Below, in pieces: positions 26,558 through 35,218 of a DNA stretch of 64,000 nt (within the stretch, counting starts at the first letter, position 1; each line of letters opens with the position of its first letter). The DNA comes from Gloeocapsopsis dulcis (GTDB lineage: Bacteria > Cyanobacteriota > Cyanobacteriia > Cyanobacteriales > Chroococcidiopsidaceae). The stretch covers positions 1,969,501 to 2,033,500 of the forward strand of contig NZ_CP119968.1 in assembly GCF_032163395.1 (NCBI RefSeq), in the 5' to 3' direction. The notes beneath the pieces were generated by a model that ran no database searches, was not told the origin of the DNA, and saw only the letters and a list, made by a program, of their open reading frames with translations. A program made the translations under genes and the position numbers.

Positions 26558-26685
26558 TTCTGACTCAACTTTATTTAGTAGATAGGCTGTAGACTGCTGT
26601 GCCAAGAAGGATAACTGAAATTTAGATTTAATTCTGTTCGTGCATTTACATTACACTTGACCTCAAAAGTTTGTTATCTAAAGAA

Positions 26686-29600
26686 CTAGATATTAATGCT
26701 GTAATCTTCGCGATCGCGTGTTAAGTTTGGACTGTAGCATGGGTCGTTTTCAACTATTTTTTGCCACTTACTCAGTAAATAATCAGCTTCTTTGTGGAGT
26801 CTGGTAATTTTTTCGGGAGTATTTTCATAACCTCTACTTTTAGATTCGTAGTGGTACAAAACTACATGAGGTAAATAAATATTCCTGTAGCCTAAATTAC
26901 TCATTTTGAGACATAGATCGATATCGTTGTAAGCAACAGCTAAGGTTTCATCGAAACCACCAATTTCTGCAAAAACTTCGCGCCGACACATTAAACACGC
27001 ACCAGTAATTGCAGAGTAGTTATTGATAGTTTTTACCTGACACACATAACCAGGGGTTGTTGCTGGAAAGTAGCGATGACTATGCGCAGCAACGCCACCT
27101 AAGCCGAGAACGACGCCAGCGTGTTGAATCGAATTATCGGGATACAATAAAAGAGGACCTACTGCCCCAATTGATGCTCTTTGTGCTTGCTCTACCATTG
27201 CTTCGATCCAATCGGGTGTAACAACCTCGGTATCGTTGTTTAAGAACAGCAAATAATCGCCTTCAGCTTTACTCGCAGCGTAGTTATTGAGTTGAGAATA
27301 GTTAAAGGGAATATCGAGTGGATAGCATTTGAATTGTGGCTGTTGCTCTAACCATTGGGAAATAATATTTAAGGTTTTTTCTTCTGTACTACCGTTATCT
27401 ATAAGAATAACTTCGTAGTTGGGGTAAGTACTTTTCTGAAAAATTGATTCTAAACACTTATTTAAAACAGTGCCTAAGTTGCGTGTGGGAATAATAATAC
27501 TGACACGTTTATAGTCGGAGATTTCATACCGCACACTATAGTTTCCAGGAAATTCAGGGATTCCTGTAACTCTTCCTGGTTCATTTCGTCGTGCTAAGGC
27601 TTCGGCGATCGCTTTCTCTCCGGCTACATGTGCATATGATTTGACACTGGCTACACCAGCCGCAGTAGATTCAGGATGAATTCGCCAGTGATAGAGTATC
27701 TTCGGAATGTGGAAGATGTTGGTAGTGTTTTCAGTTAATCGCAAAACGAGATCGTAATCTTGGCTACCTTCGTAACCCAGGCGAAAACCACCAATTTGCT
27801 CAATCAGCGATCGCCTGTAAGTTCCCAAATGACACGTATACATGCGTGAGAGAAACGAATCAGGACACCACTCAGGCTTAAAAAAAGGATCTCTGAGACG
27901 ATTTTGTTGATCAATCTTGTCTTCATCCGAGTAAATCATATCGGCTTCCGGATGCCGATTGACCAGTAAAGCCACTTCATACAAAGCGTCTGGAGTCAGG
28001 CAATCGTCGTGATCGAGTAAAGTAACAAATTCCCCTGTGGCTAACTCTAATGCAGAATTGGAAGCTCGCGAGATATGACCATTTTCTGCCCTAAAAACGA
28101 CTTTAATTCGAGGATCTTTATTTGCATATTCCTCCAACACTGACTTGACGTATGGTTTAGTCGAAGCATCGTCTGCAATACATAATTCCCAATAGGGATA
28201 GACTTGCTCTAAAACAGATGCGATCGCTGCTTTGAGAAACTGTTCTGGAGGATTGAATACTGGCATAACAATGCTGATAACAGGCTTATAAGGAAAAATT
28301 TCCACTGTCTCAGCCATTTTTTTTAAATCTGCTGCTCTAGGAAAATTCTTGCTTAACCAGCGCGCGTATTGTTCTTGATGCGGCGCGGCAATTGTGCCAA
28401 CTTCAGTCGTTGCTGGTGCAATGTCTAGCTTATAATAAATTTTCTTTACTGCTCGTGAGAGCGCGTAGCGCGTACCTTTGACCCGCAACACCCCATAATA
28501 ATGCTTGAGCCGTGATAGTAAACTGAGTGGCTTGACATTAGCACTTGCAAAACTGAGTAATGTTGCTTCGTTACGTGCAGAACTGTACGCCCAGGCGTTG
28601 AGATGAATTTTCCCTGGTGGAAAATCGGCAAGATTTAGCTGCACACTCCAACCAGATTTTTGGTAAGCAGGAATGCTGAAAGCTTGTGCAACATCTGGTC
28701 TTTCTGAATTAACTGGAGCAACTGCCACCAACTGACGATTTTTCCCATGAGTAATGATGACGTAATCCGCAGGTTTTTCCTCATTAGGCAAAATTGCCCA
28801 ACCTCTAGCAATGAGTGGTGTTGGATTGGGGACTTCAATTGCGGTAGGGTTAACCCCATCAATGCTATCAAAGCACCCATTTAAGGATTTTGGCGCGGCG
28901 TTGAATTTAATGTCCTTGAGAGGAGGAACCTTAAGCAGATCGTTTGCAGTACTATTATTCGGTACTAAAACAGTATTTTGCACGGTTGGTATATGCTCAC
29001 TACGTATCAATTGCTTTAAACCGAACCAGAGATTACGTAACTTCCAGAATTTACTACTTTCCACTGCACTGATCTGTGAATGCGATCGCACAAGTTCAGT
29101 TTGGGTTTGTTGTAACTGTGTCTGCGAGTGTTCTAACTCGGTTTTTGTTTGCTCAAGTTGCAAGTGGGATGCATCTAATACCTCTTGTTTTTGCTGGAGT
29201 TGAGACTGTAAGTGTAGTGATTCTGCTTGCAGCTGCTCAATCTGACGTTGCGAGGTTTCCAGTTGTACTTGTTTTTGTTGAAGTTGCTCTTGGAAGTATT
29301 CTATTTCTGATTGGGCTTGCCCTAACTGTGATTGTGAGCCTGCTAGTTCCAGTTGAATGTGTTGTAGTTGTGCTTGAGTAAGCCCTAATTGCACAACTAG
29401 TTGAGAATGTTGTTCGCTTAACTGTGTATATCTACTCTTATGATCGCCAGGATAAGCTCGTAAGATAAATTGTAAGGTTTCAGCTTCCTCTTCTTGCTCT
29501 AACTTTTGAATGAGTTCACTGCTAAAATCTGCCTTATTTAAATGAGGAATTAATGGAGCATCTGCAAATATTGGCAGTTTTGTCCGCTCTAAAACCTCAA

Positions 29601-30147
29601 TAAAATAACCTGTATTTTCAAATAAATCTTCTAGCGTTTTTTTTGTAAAAAAGCGTAAATGTGTATTATCTAAAATTCCTAATTGCGTATATTCAAATTT
29701 TCCTTGCAGCAAAGCCAAACGAATCGATCCATGGGCAATATTAGGAATGGAGGCGACAACAAATCCAGATGAATTTAATAAATGCTGAGTTTGTTGCAGC
29801 ACTCTCCACGGATCGCGTAAGTGTTCTAGAACATCGCCAAATATAGCAACATCAAAGCTTTGAGCAGGTAAAATTTCTGCTAAATGTACTATATCTAAAT
29901 CAGCAACAATGACTTGTTCGCAGTACTGCTCGGCAATTTTTGCAGCCTCTGGATTGATTTCAACGCCTGTAACTTTACAGCCCCGCTGTTTTAGTAATTG
30001 TGCCAAATAGCCTGTAGCACAACCAAAATCGACAACTCGCTTATTTTCTCCAACTAGATAGTATAGTTTTTTTAAACTATGATTATCATCTAAACTTTCT
30101 ATAGTAATATTTTCAGCTACAGGGTAATTTTTATGAGTAAGATTCAT
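26686..30147 (-). CDS. Giant methyltransferase / coiled-coil / module / tandem GT2 protein
   Basis: About 1153 residues from the ATG at 30147; a frame from 30180 overlaps wzt and is less likely. Order: class I methyltransferase (1-230; V-V-D-F-G-C-A-T-G-Y-L, G-D-V-L-E-H-L); Gln-rich heptad coiled coil (~245-365); shared GW/RPDV module (~424-533); first GT2 domain (~615-860; V-M-P-V-F-N-P-P, A-D-D-A-S-T, Y-S-D-E-D-K-I-D, G-S-Q-D-Y-D); second GT2 domain (~878-1140; I-I-P-T-R-N, L-F-L-N-N-D-T-E). No membrane segment is seen, so it is cytoplasmic or peripheral. The gene lies directly after wzt. The layout recalls WbdD/WbbB-type chain-length rulers of ABC-exported O antigens. Inference: it builds and caps the glycan that Wzm/Wzt exports. 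Confidence 0.85.
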   Translation of the reverse strand: MNLTHKNYPVAENITIESLDDNHSLKKLYYLVGENKRVVDFGCATGYLAQLLKQRGCKVTGVEINPEAAKIAEQYCEQVIVADLDIVHLAEILPAQSFDVAIFGDVLEHLRDPWRVLQQTQHLLNSSGFVVASIPNIAHGSIRLALLQGKFEYTQLGILDNTHLRFFTKKTLEDLFENTGYFIEVLERTKLPIFADAPLIPHLNKADFSSELIQKLEQEEEAETLQFILRAYPGDHKSRYTQLSEQHSQLVVQLGLTQAQLQHIQLELAGSQSQLGQAQSEIEYFQEQLQQKQVQLETSQRQIEQLQAESLHLQSQLQQKQEVLDASHLQLEQTKTELEHSQTQLQQTQTELVRSHSQISAVESSKFWKLRNLWFGLKQLIRSEHIPTVQNTVLVPNNSTANDLLKVPPLKDIKFNAAPKSLNGCFDSIDGVNPTAIEVPNPTPLIARGWAILPNEEKPADYVIITHGKNRQLVAVAPVNSERPDVAQAFSIPAYQKSGWSVQLNLADFPPGKIHLNAWAYSSARNEATLLSFASANVKPLSLLSRLKHYYGVLRVKGTRYALSRAVKKIYYKLDIAPATTEVGTIAAPHQEQYARWLSKNFPRAADLKKMAETVEIFPYKPVISIVMPVFNPPEQFLKAAIASVLEQVYPYWELCIADDASTKPYVKSVLEEYANKDPRIKVVFRAENGHISRASNSALELATGEFVTLLDHDDCLTPDALYEVALLVNRHPEADMIYSDEDKIDQQNRLRDPFFKPEWCPDSFLSRMYTCHLGTYRRSLIEQIGGFRLGYEGSQDYDLVLRLTENTTNIFHIPKILYHWRIHPESTAAGVASVKSYAHVAGEKAIAEALARRNEPGRVTGIPEFPGNYSVRYEISDYKRVSIIIPTRNLGTVLNKCLESIFQKSTYPNYEVILIDNGSTEEKTLNIISQWLEQQPQFKCYPLDIPFNYSQLNNYAASKAEGDYLLFLNNDTEVVTPDWIEAMVEQAQRASIGAVGPLLLYPDNSIQHAGVVLGLGGVAAHSHRYFPATTPGYVCQVKTINNYSAITGACLMCRREVFAEIGGFDETLAVAYNDIDLCLKMSNLGYRNIYLPHVVLYHYESKSRGYENTPEKITRLHKEADYLLSKWQKIVENDPCYSPNLTRDREDYSINI
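28549..28878 (-). other. Shared GW/RPDV module, copy D (in the giant protein)
   Basis: About 110 residues between the coiled coil and the first GT2 domain. Landmarks: G-C-F-D-S-I-D-G, R-G-W-A-I-L, P-A-D-Y-V-I-I-T-H-G, E-R-P-D-V-A, K-S-G-W-S, L-N-A-W-A-Y. Closest to copy C. Confidence 0.8.
29060..29425 (-). other. Gln-rich coiled-coil segment of the giant protein
   Basis: Roughly 120 residues of heptad repeats such as Q-T-Q-L-Q-Q-T-Q-T-E-L and Q-S-Q-L-Q-Q-K-Q-E-V-L. Leu/Ile/Val spacing of 3-4 and runs of Q, E, S indicate a long alpha-helical rod. The DNA repeats enough that its length may vary among strains, which would matter if the rod sets polysaccharide length. Confidence 0.75.
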
Positions 30148-30160
30148 ATATTTTTCATGC

Positions 30161-31507
30161 TTATACTTGCACTGACACATTAAAAGAAAAATTTCGGCTT
30201 ACCTCGGTTGACATAGGTAAATCAACTAAAGCATGAATGTTCTTTCCTGTATCTGGAGGTAATACTTGAAAAACGAGCGCATTATCTATCCAATCGAAAG
30301 TAACTGATGTGTAATCTTCTGAACCAGCAACTGTAACACTATAAGAAATCGGTTTTAGAGGCAGTCGAAATTTAAATTTTACGGTTAGTTTTTCTCCTGG
30401 AGACAACTTACCAATTTGTAAATTTTCCTCCCAGGTATTGCTACCAATGATTTCGTTGCCATTTTTATCACATACAAAAAAGCCAACTATACAGCCTTGC
30501 AATAGCTCATAAGCTACTAAGTCTATAACTAGCGTTACCTCTTCATTAAAGTTAAAAACCAAATTCTCTTTAGAATATTCACCTAAGGAATTCAAAATTC
30601 TGACATCCTGAATCAGAGCCTTACGATTGCCCCTCCTTTGCGGTTTACCATTTCCGTTATTATGCAAGAGAGTGGGAGTAAGTTCTGATGGTTCACCGAG
30701 AATGCGATCGGGATCAAAAGCAGGACTACTTTCTAGCGAATTAGTAGGCTTAGCTTCATTGAGTAATTCGAGTTCTTCTTGAGTAACCAACTTCATGTAC
30801 TCGATGATGACTGCATTTGGTGAACCTGTCGTATAAATTCTGCCTTCATGAAGCATGACTGCAGAGTTACACAAGGTTTTGACAGCACCCGAATCGTGAG
30901 ACACAAAAAGTGTTGTTACTCCAGAATCCATTAAAGCTCGCATCCGGCGCATACAGCGATGCTGAAAGACAACATCACCTACTGCTAAAGCTTCGTCTAC
31001 AATCAAGACTTCAGGATAAACGTTCACTGCAACTGCAAAAGCTAAGCGAACGAACATTCCACTAGAGTAAGTTTTTACTGGCTGATCGATAAAATCCCCA
31101 ATATCTGCAAAGCCCGCAATTTCATCAAATTTTGCGGCAATTTCTTGATGGCTCAACCCAAGCAAGCGTCCATTGAAAAACACGTTCTGTCGCCCAGTAA
31201 ATTCTGGATTAAAGCCACTTCCCAGTTCTAAAAGTGCAGAAATTCTTCCATTAACGCTGACTTCACCAGTCGTTGGTTGTAGTGTACCAGCAAGAATTTG
31301 GAGCAATGTACTTTTACCCGAACCATTGCGTCCAACAACTCCTAAAGTTTGCCCTTTTTGTACTTCCAAGTTGATGTCTCTCAATGCCCAAAATTCATCA
31401 CATGAACTTTTGCCAGGAATTAATATTTCTTTTAAACGATCTACTGGGCGTGCGTACCGTTTAAAGCATTTGGAGACATTATTTAGCGAAATTACGATCT
31501 CACCCAT
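30161..31507 (-). CDS. wzt: ABC transporter ATP-binding protein with Wzt C-terminal domain
   Basis: 448 residues from the ATG at 31507 (M-G-E-I-V-I-S-L-N-N-V-S-K); a frame from 31537 adds ten unrelated residues. ATPase domain (1-235): Walker A G-R-N-G-S-G-K-S-T, signature Y-S-S-G-M-F-V-R-L-A-F-A, Walker B V-L-I-V-D-E-A-L-A-V-G-D. After a linker (~240-290), residues ~290-448 form a beta-sandwich typical of Wzt_C, which in O-antigen exporters recognises the capped end of the glycan. It pairs with Wzm and drives export across the inner membrane. Confidence 0.93.
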   Translation of the reverse strand: MGEIVISLNNVSKCFKRYARPVDRLKEILIPGKSSCDEFWALRDINLEVQKGQTLGVVGRNGSGKSTLLQILAGTLQPTTGEVSVNGRISALLELGSGFNPEFTGRQNVFFNGRLLGLSHQEIAAKFDEIAGFADIGDFIDQPVKTYSSGMFVRLAFAVAVNVYPEVLIVDEALAVGDVVFQHRCMRRMRALMDSGVTTLFVSHDSGAVKTLCNSAVMLHEGRIYTTGSPNAVIIEYMKLVTQEELELLNEAKPTNSLESSPAFDPDRILGEPSELTPTLLHNNGNGKPQRRGNRKALIQDVRILNSLGEYSKENLVFNFNEEVTLVIDLVAYELLQGCIVGFFVCDKNGNEIIGSNTWEENLQIGKLSPGEKLTVKFKFRLPLKPISYSVTVAGSEDYTSVTFDWIDNALVFQVLPPDTGKNIHALVDLPMSTEVSRNFSFNVSVQV

Positions 31508-31553
31508 AATATTTATGCCTAAAATTGGCAATGGCAACGGTCAATTATGTAAG

Positions 31554-32408
31554 TTAAAGAACATCAGCAAATGCCGGACGTAGTCGTCGATATACAGCCA
31601 AGCCCAGACAAAAGACGACGACAGAAACTAGAACAGCAACGCTTAATTCAGCTCCATGCCTTAATTCTCCCACCAAAACCAAATCACGATAGCCTTCAAC
31701 GATCGCCGTCATCGGATTTAACCAAAAAATCCATCCGCGCCAAGCTTCGGGAATTAATGATGCTGGATAGATAATGGGTGTAGCGTAAAACCACAAATTG
31801 GTTAACAGTGCCAGAGTTTGCGGTACATCTCTTAAAAAAACAGTCAAGCCAGCGGCCAAATATCCCAAACCTGCTGTGAGTAGTAGCTGTGGTATCCACA
31901 CAATCGGTAATAACCAAAGCGTACTATGGACGACCTGTGATGCTGTTCCCACCAGTAAAATTAAGACAATTAGTCCCAGGGAACTTTCAATAAAAGCTGA
32001 ACAGACTGGCACTAAAGGTAACAGTGACAAGGGAAATACAACTTTTTTAACTAAGTTTTGCTGAGCGATGACAGAGGTAGCAGCCGGAAAAAAGCCATTT
32101 AGGAAGCCTGTCCACGGTAACAACCCAGCAAACAACCACAAACCAAAAGTAATATTATTGTCTGGTAAACCTCTCACACTCAGCTTGACACGCAGCACAA
32201 TTGAGAAAACATACGTATAGATGAGTAACTGCGACAACTGATTTAACAAAGGCCACAAATTGCCTAAAATAGAACCTTTGTACTTAGCATCGAGATCTCG
32301 CTGGACAAGCGATCGCAGCAAGTCTAACTTTGCCCACCATCGCTTACCGACTGGAAGTAAGCTGCTCGCGCCAGCTTTTCGGACAACACCTTTGATTGTT
32401 TGCCGCAA
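31554..32408 (-). CDS. wzm: ABC-2 type polysaccharide export permease
   Basis: 284 residues, six transmembrane helices in the ABC-2 layout. V-Q-R-D-L-D-A-K-Y-K-G-S-I-L-G-N-L-W-P-L-L is the conserved N-terminal cytoplasmic helix of Wzm/TagG, and P-I-I-Y-P-A-S-L-I-P ... N-P-M-T-A-I-V-E-G-Y-R near the end is family-typical. With Wzt it forms the exporter of a lipid-linked polysaccharide. The TTG start at 32408 is the only plausible one far enough upstream. It is the first gene of the minus-strand operon. Confidence 0.93.
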   Translation of the reverse strand: MRQTIKGVVRKAGASSLLPVGKRWWAKLDLLRSLVQRDLDAKYKGSILGNLWPLLNQLSQLLIYTYVFSIVLRVKLSVRGLPDNNITFGLWLFAGLLPWTGFLNGFFPAATSVIAQQNLVKKVVFPLSLLPLVPVCSAFIESSLGLIVLILLVGTASQVVHSTLWLLPIVWIPQLLLTAGLGYLAAGLTVFLRDVPQTLALLTNLWFYATPIIYPASLIPEAWRGWIFWLNPMTAIVEGYRDLVLVGELRHGAELSVAVLVSVVVFCLGLAVYRRLRPAFADVL

Positions 32409-32750
32409 TTTTCACATCCTCGCTCACTACTGACACACCACATTTGACGTTAGGCTATTGAGCCATGTTTTGAGATGGTTTTGATTTAGCTTACCTCTTA
32501 TACTAAATAAATCAGCGAGTTCGCTTAGGCTCTACTAAGCACAAGATTGTATCTGAAATTTTCCATAACGCAATACTTAATTAAGATATCTAGCAGCAGT
32601 ACTGACCCAAAAGGGGTTAGGGATCGGGGTTCAGGGAGAACTGAAAAATAAAACCCAACACAAAAAATCATCGAAATCTAGTAATGACTAACGCTTGGAG
32701 CCTAAGATTCCGCTACACTGAGTCATGGTTCAGTTGCGTTGTAAGTTGGC
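32409..32750. promoter_or_regulatory. Divergent intergenic region upstream of wzm
   Basis: 342 bases without a gene, between the minus-strand export operon and the plus-strand DUF2862 gene. It contains a G-rich dispersed repeat (AAGGGGTTAGGGATCGGGG near 32610-32630). Promoters for both directions must lie here; I cannot assign them. Confidence 0.45.
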
Positions 32751-32945
32751 ATGGAAATCGGACAACAAGTTAAGGTCTGTCGTTTAAGAGATCGAGTATC
32801 ACCGCTGATTATCAAGCGCCTAGGCAAAATTGGCACCATCAAAGGCTACAAAATGCTTGATGGTAGTAATGTTGGCGTCGTTGTTCAATTTGAAGACCAA
32901 TTTGCCACTTGGTTTTTTGAAGATGAACTCAAAGTTATGCAGTAA
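32751..32945 (+). CDS. DUF2862 small conserved protein
   Basis: 64 residues: M-E-I-G-Q-Q-V-K-V-C-R-L-R-D-R-V, K-R-L-G-K-I-G-T-I-K-G-Y-K and F-E-D-Q-F-A-T-W-F-F-E-D-E-L. This matches the DUF2862 family of cyanobacteria and plastid lineages, an SH3-like small beta-barrel by its pattern of short strands. The function is unknown. No signal peptide or membrane helix. The NosAFP/Get3d-type gene follows 81 bases downstream on the same strand. Confidence 0.85.
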   Translation: MEIGQQVKVCRLRDRVSPLIIKRLGKIGTIKGYKMLDGSNVGVVVQFEDQFATWFFEDELKVMQ

Positions 32946-33026
32946 GGGTGATACTGGGGGCGGCTGTCCCTAGATATACATAACTAAAAACCCCTCTTAA
33001 ATGAAAACTGCTTAGGAAATATTGTA

Positions 33027-34130
33027 ATGGCGCTGATATTGACCTTTTTAGGGAAAAGTGGTGTCGATCACCAAAAGATTGCGATCGCTGCTGCCAAAAA
33101 ATTCGCAAACGAAGGCAAACGCGTCCTCTTGACAGGACGAGATACCGGACCTGGATTGAGTTTACTACTCGACACCCCACTCAGTTCTACACCGCAGCAA
33201 ATATCTCCCAATCTTGAAGCGATGCAACTCAAAACCTCTAGTTTGCTAGAACGCAGTTGGGAGGAAGTCAAGAAGTTAGAAGCGCAATACCTCCGCACAC
33301 CCATTCTGAAAGATGTTTACGGACAAGAACTGCCAGTGTTACCAGGAATGGACAGTGCCTTAGAACTTAATGCCCTGCGCGAATACGATGCGAGTGGCAC
33401 ATATGACGTTATCCTCTACGATAGTAGCAGTGACTCCACCACTTTGCGGATGCTAGGGATGGCAGAAAGCCTCAGTTGGTACGTACGACGCTTTCGGCAA
33501 TTATTTGCTAATTCTGATCTGGGTAAAGCAGTTGCTGAATCACCTTTTATTCAACCTTTGATTAGCAGTTTTTTCAATGTCAATTGGACAGCAGATAACT
33601 TTGCTCAGCCTACGAATCAAGTTAATAACATCCTCGAACAGGGCAAAGCCGCACTTGCTGACCCGAACCGCGTTGCCTCATTTTTAGTGACAACTAATGA
33701 CCCACTCGACATTGCGAATGTTCGTTACTTGTGGGGTAGTGCCCAACAAGTAGGTTTAATTGTCGGTGGTGTTATTCTCCACTCGGCTGATGCGACAATC
33801 GGCAGTTTATCCAATGAATTTGATCCGTTACCCGTGACAGTTGTTTCTGGTCATACTTTAGATGACACCCAACTGATGAACGCTCTCCCTGACTTTATCC
33901 AGCAGGCACAACAAGCGCCTAAACCAATAGAAATTCTGGTTGCAGCTGGTCAAGTACGCTTATTTTTACCTGGATTTGATAAAAAAGAAGTCAAGCTGAC
34001 GCAATCAGGACCAGAGATTACAGTAGAAGCAGGCGATCAGCGACGTAACATTTTTTTACCCCCAGGTTTGAGTGGCAAACAAATTGCTGGTGCCAAGTTT
34101 CAAAACAACTATTTGACAATATCTTTCTAG
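33027..34130 (+). CDS. Get3/ArsA-fold protein (NosAFP / Get3d type) with alpha-crystallin-like tail
   Basis: 367 residues. The N-terminal P-loop region reads F-L-G-K-S-G-V-D-H-Q-K-I-A-I-A-A; the signature Lys of deviant Walker A (GK) is kept, but the G-K-T of ArsA/Get3 (G-K-G-G-V-G-K-T) is replaced. R-R-F-R-Q-L-F-A-N-S-D-L-G-K and S-F-F-N-V-N-W-T-A-D-N-F-A-Q-P-T-N-Q-V are characteristic of cyanobacterial NosAFP. Residues ~305-367 (V-R-L-F-L-P-G-F-D-K-K-E-V to Y-L-T-I-S-F) are an HSP20/alpha-crystallin-like beta domain, as described for Get3d of photosynthetic organisms. Possible role: handling hydrophobic or tail-anchored proteins. chlG starts 29 bases downstream. Confidence 0.87.
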   Translation: MALILTFLGKSGVDHQKIAIAAAKKFANEGKRVLLTGRDTGPGLSLLLDTPLSSTPQQISPNLEAMQLKTSSLLERSWEEVKKLEAQYLRTPILKDVYGQELPVLPGMDSALELNALREYDASGTYDVILYDSSSDSTTLRMLGMAESLSWYVRRFRQLFANSDLGKAVAESPFIQPLISSFFNVNWTADNFAQPTNQVNNILEQGKAALADPNRVASFLVTTNDPLDIANVRYLWGSAQQVGLIVGGVILHSADATIGSLSNEFDPLPVTVVSGHTLDDTQLMNALPDFIQQAQQAPKPIEILVAAGQVRLFLPGFDKKEVKLTQSGPEITVEAGDQRRNIFLPPGLSGKQIAGAKFQNNYLTISF

Positions 34131-34159
34131 AACCTGTCAAGTAAAAATATTATGTCATT

Positions 34160-35218
34160 ATGTCTAACTCAACTCCTCCACCCTTTCAGCCTGCCGATGA
34201 GGCACTCAACACAACACCAGATACGGCGAACATTAATCCTAGTCAGCCAGCACCGATAACACCAACAGGGCGTAGTGCCAAAACTCGGCAACTACTAGGA
34301 ATGAAAGGTGCAGCACCAGGAGAAACATCAATCTGGAAAATCCGCCTGCAGCTGATGAAGCCGATTACGTGGATTCCCTTGATTTGGGGCGTAGTCTGTG
34401 GCGCAGCTTCTTCAGGCGAGTACACTTGGACATTAGAAAATGTCCTAAAAGCAGCAACCTGTATGCTACTTGCCGGACCATTGCTGACAGGTTACACGCA
34501 AACTCTCAATGATTTTTATGATCGCGAAATTGATGCGATCAATGAACCCTATCGTCCCATTCCTTCGGGAGCAATTTCAGTCCCTCAAGTCGTCACTCAG
34601 ATCTTGTTACTACTTGGTGTGGGAATTTCTCTAGCATTTGTTCTCGATCGCTGGGTAGGTCATGACTTCCCGACAATTACAACACTGGCGCTGGGTGGTT
34701 CGTTCTTGGCATACATTTACTCAGCACCTCCCTTGAAACTCAAGCGCAATGGTTGGTTGGGTAATTATGCTTTAGGAGCTAGCTACATTGCTTTACCTTG
34801 GTGGACAGGTCATGCTCTATTTGGTGACTTGAACTGGACAATTGCAATTCTAACGTTGATTTACAGCATGGCTGGATTAGGAATTGCTGTTGTGAATGAT
34901 TTCAAAAGTGTGGAAGGCGATCGCCAGTTGGGATTAAAATCACTTCCGGTGATGTTTGGGGTTAACACCGCTGCTTGGATTTGTGTTGCCACGATCGATT
35001 TATTTCAAGCAGGAATCGCCGCCTACTTGATTGGTATTGGTGAAAACTTGTATGGAGCAATTTTACTATTGCTACTGATTCCCCAAATTACCTTTCAGGA
35101 TATGTATTTTCTGCGCGATCCCCTCAACAATGACGTCAAGTATCAAGCGAGTGCCCAACCATTCCTCGTCCTAGGAATGCTCGTTGCTGGTTTAGCATTA
35201 GGTCATGCAGGTGTGTAA
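34160..35218 (+). CDS. chlG: Chlorophyll synthase ChlG
   Basis: 352 residues, UbiA-family polyprenyltransferase with about nine membrane helices. It esterifies chlorophyllide with phytyl or geranylgeranyl diphosphate, the last step of chlorophyll a synthesis. The two Asp-rich prenyl-diphosphate motifs are N-D-F-Y-D-R-E-I-D-A-I-N-E-P-Y-R-P-I-P and D-F-K-S-V-E-G-D-R; W-I-P-L-I-W-G-V-V-C-G-A precedes them. The first ~45 residues are hydrophilic and Pro/Thr-rich. The close spacing behind the Get3d-type gene suggests a common transcript. Confidence 0.97.
   Translation: MSNSTPPPFQPADEALNTTPDTANINPSQPAPITPTGRSAKTRQLLGMKGAAPGETSIWKIRLQLMKPITWIPLIWGVVCGAASSGEYTWTLENVLKAATCMLLAGPLLTGYTQTLNDFYDREIDAINEPYRPIPSGAISVPQVVTQILLLLGVGISLAFVLDRWVGHDFPTITTLALGGSFLAYIYSAPPLKLKRNGWLGNYALGASYIALPWWTGHALFGDLNWTIAILTLIYSMAGLGIAVVNDFKSVEGDRQLGLKSLPVMFGVNTAAWICVATIDLFQAGIAAYLIGIGENLYGAILLLLLIPQITFQDMYFLRDPLNNDVKYQASAQPFLVLGMLVAGLALGHAGV

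Noticed and set aside
28811-29381. Plus-strand ORFs antisense to the giant protein's coiled coil and module
   Set aside because: They are Val/Cys/Ser-rich mirror readings of a Gln-rich coding strand, without start signals or homology.
31173-32064. Plus-strand ORFs antisense to wzm and wzt
   Set aside because: No homology; the minus-strand frames hold complete ABC transporter motifs.
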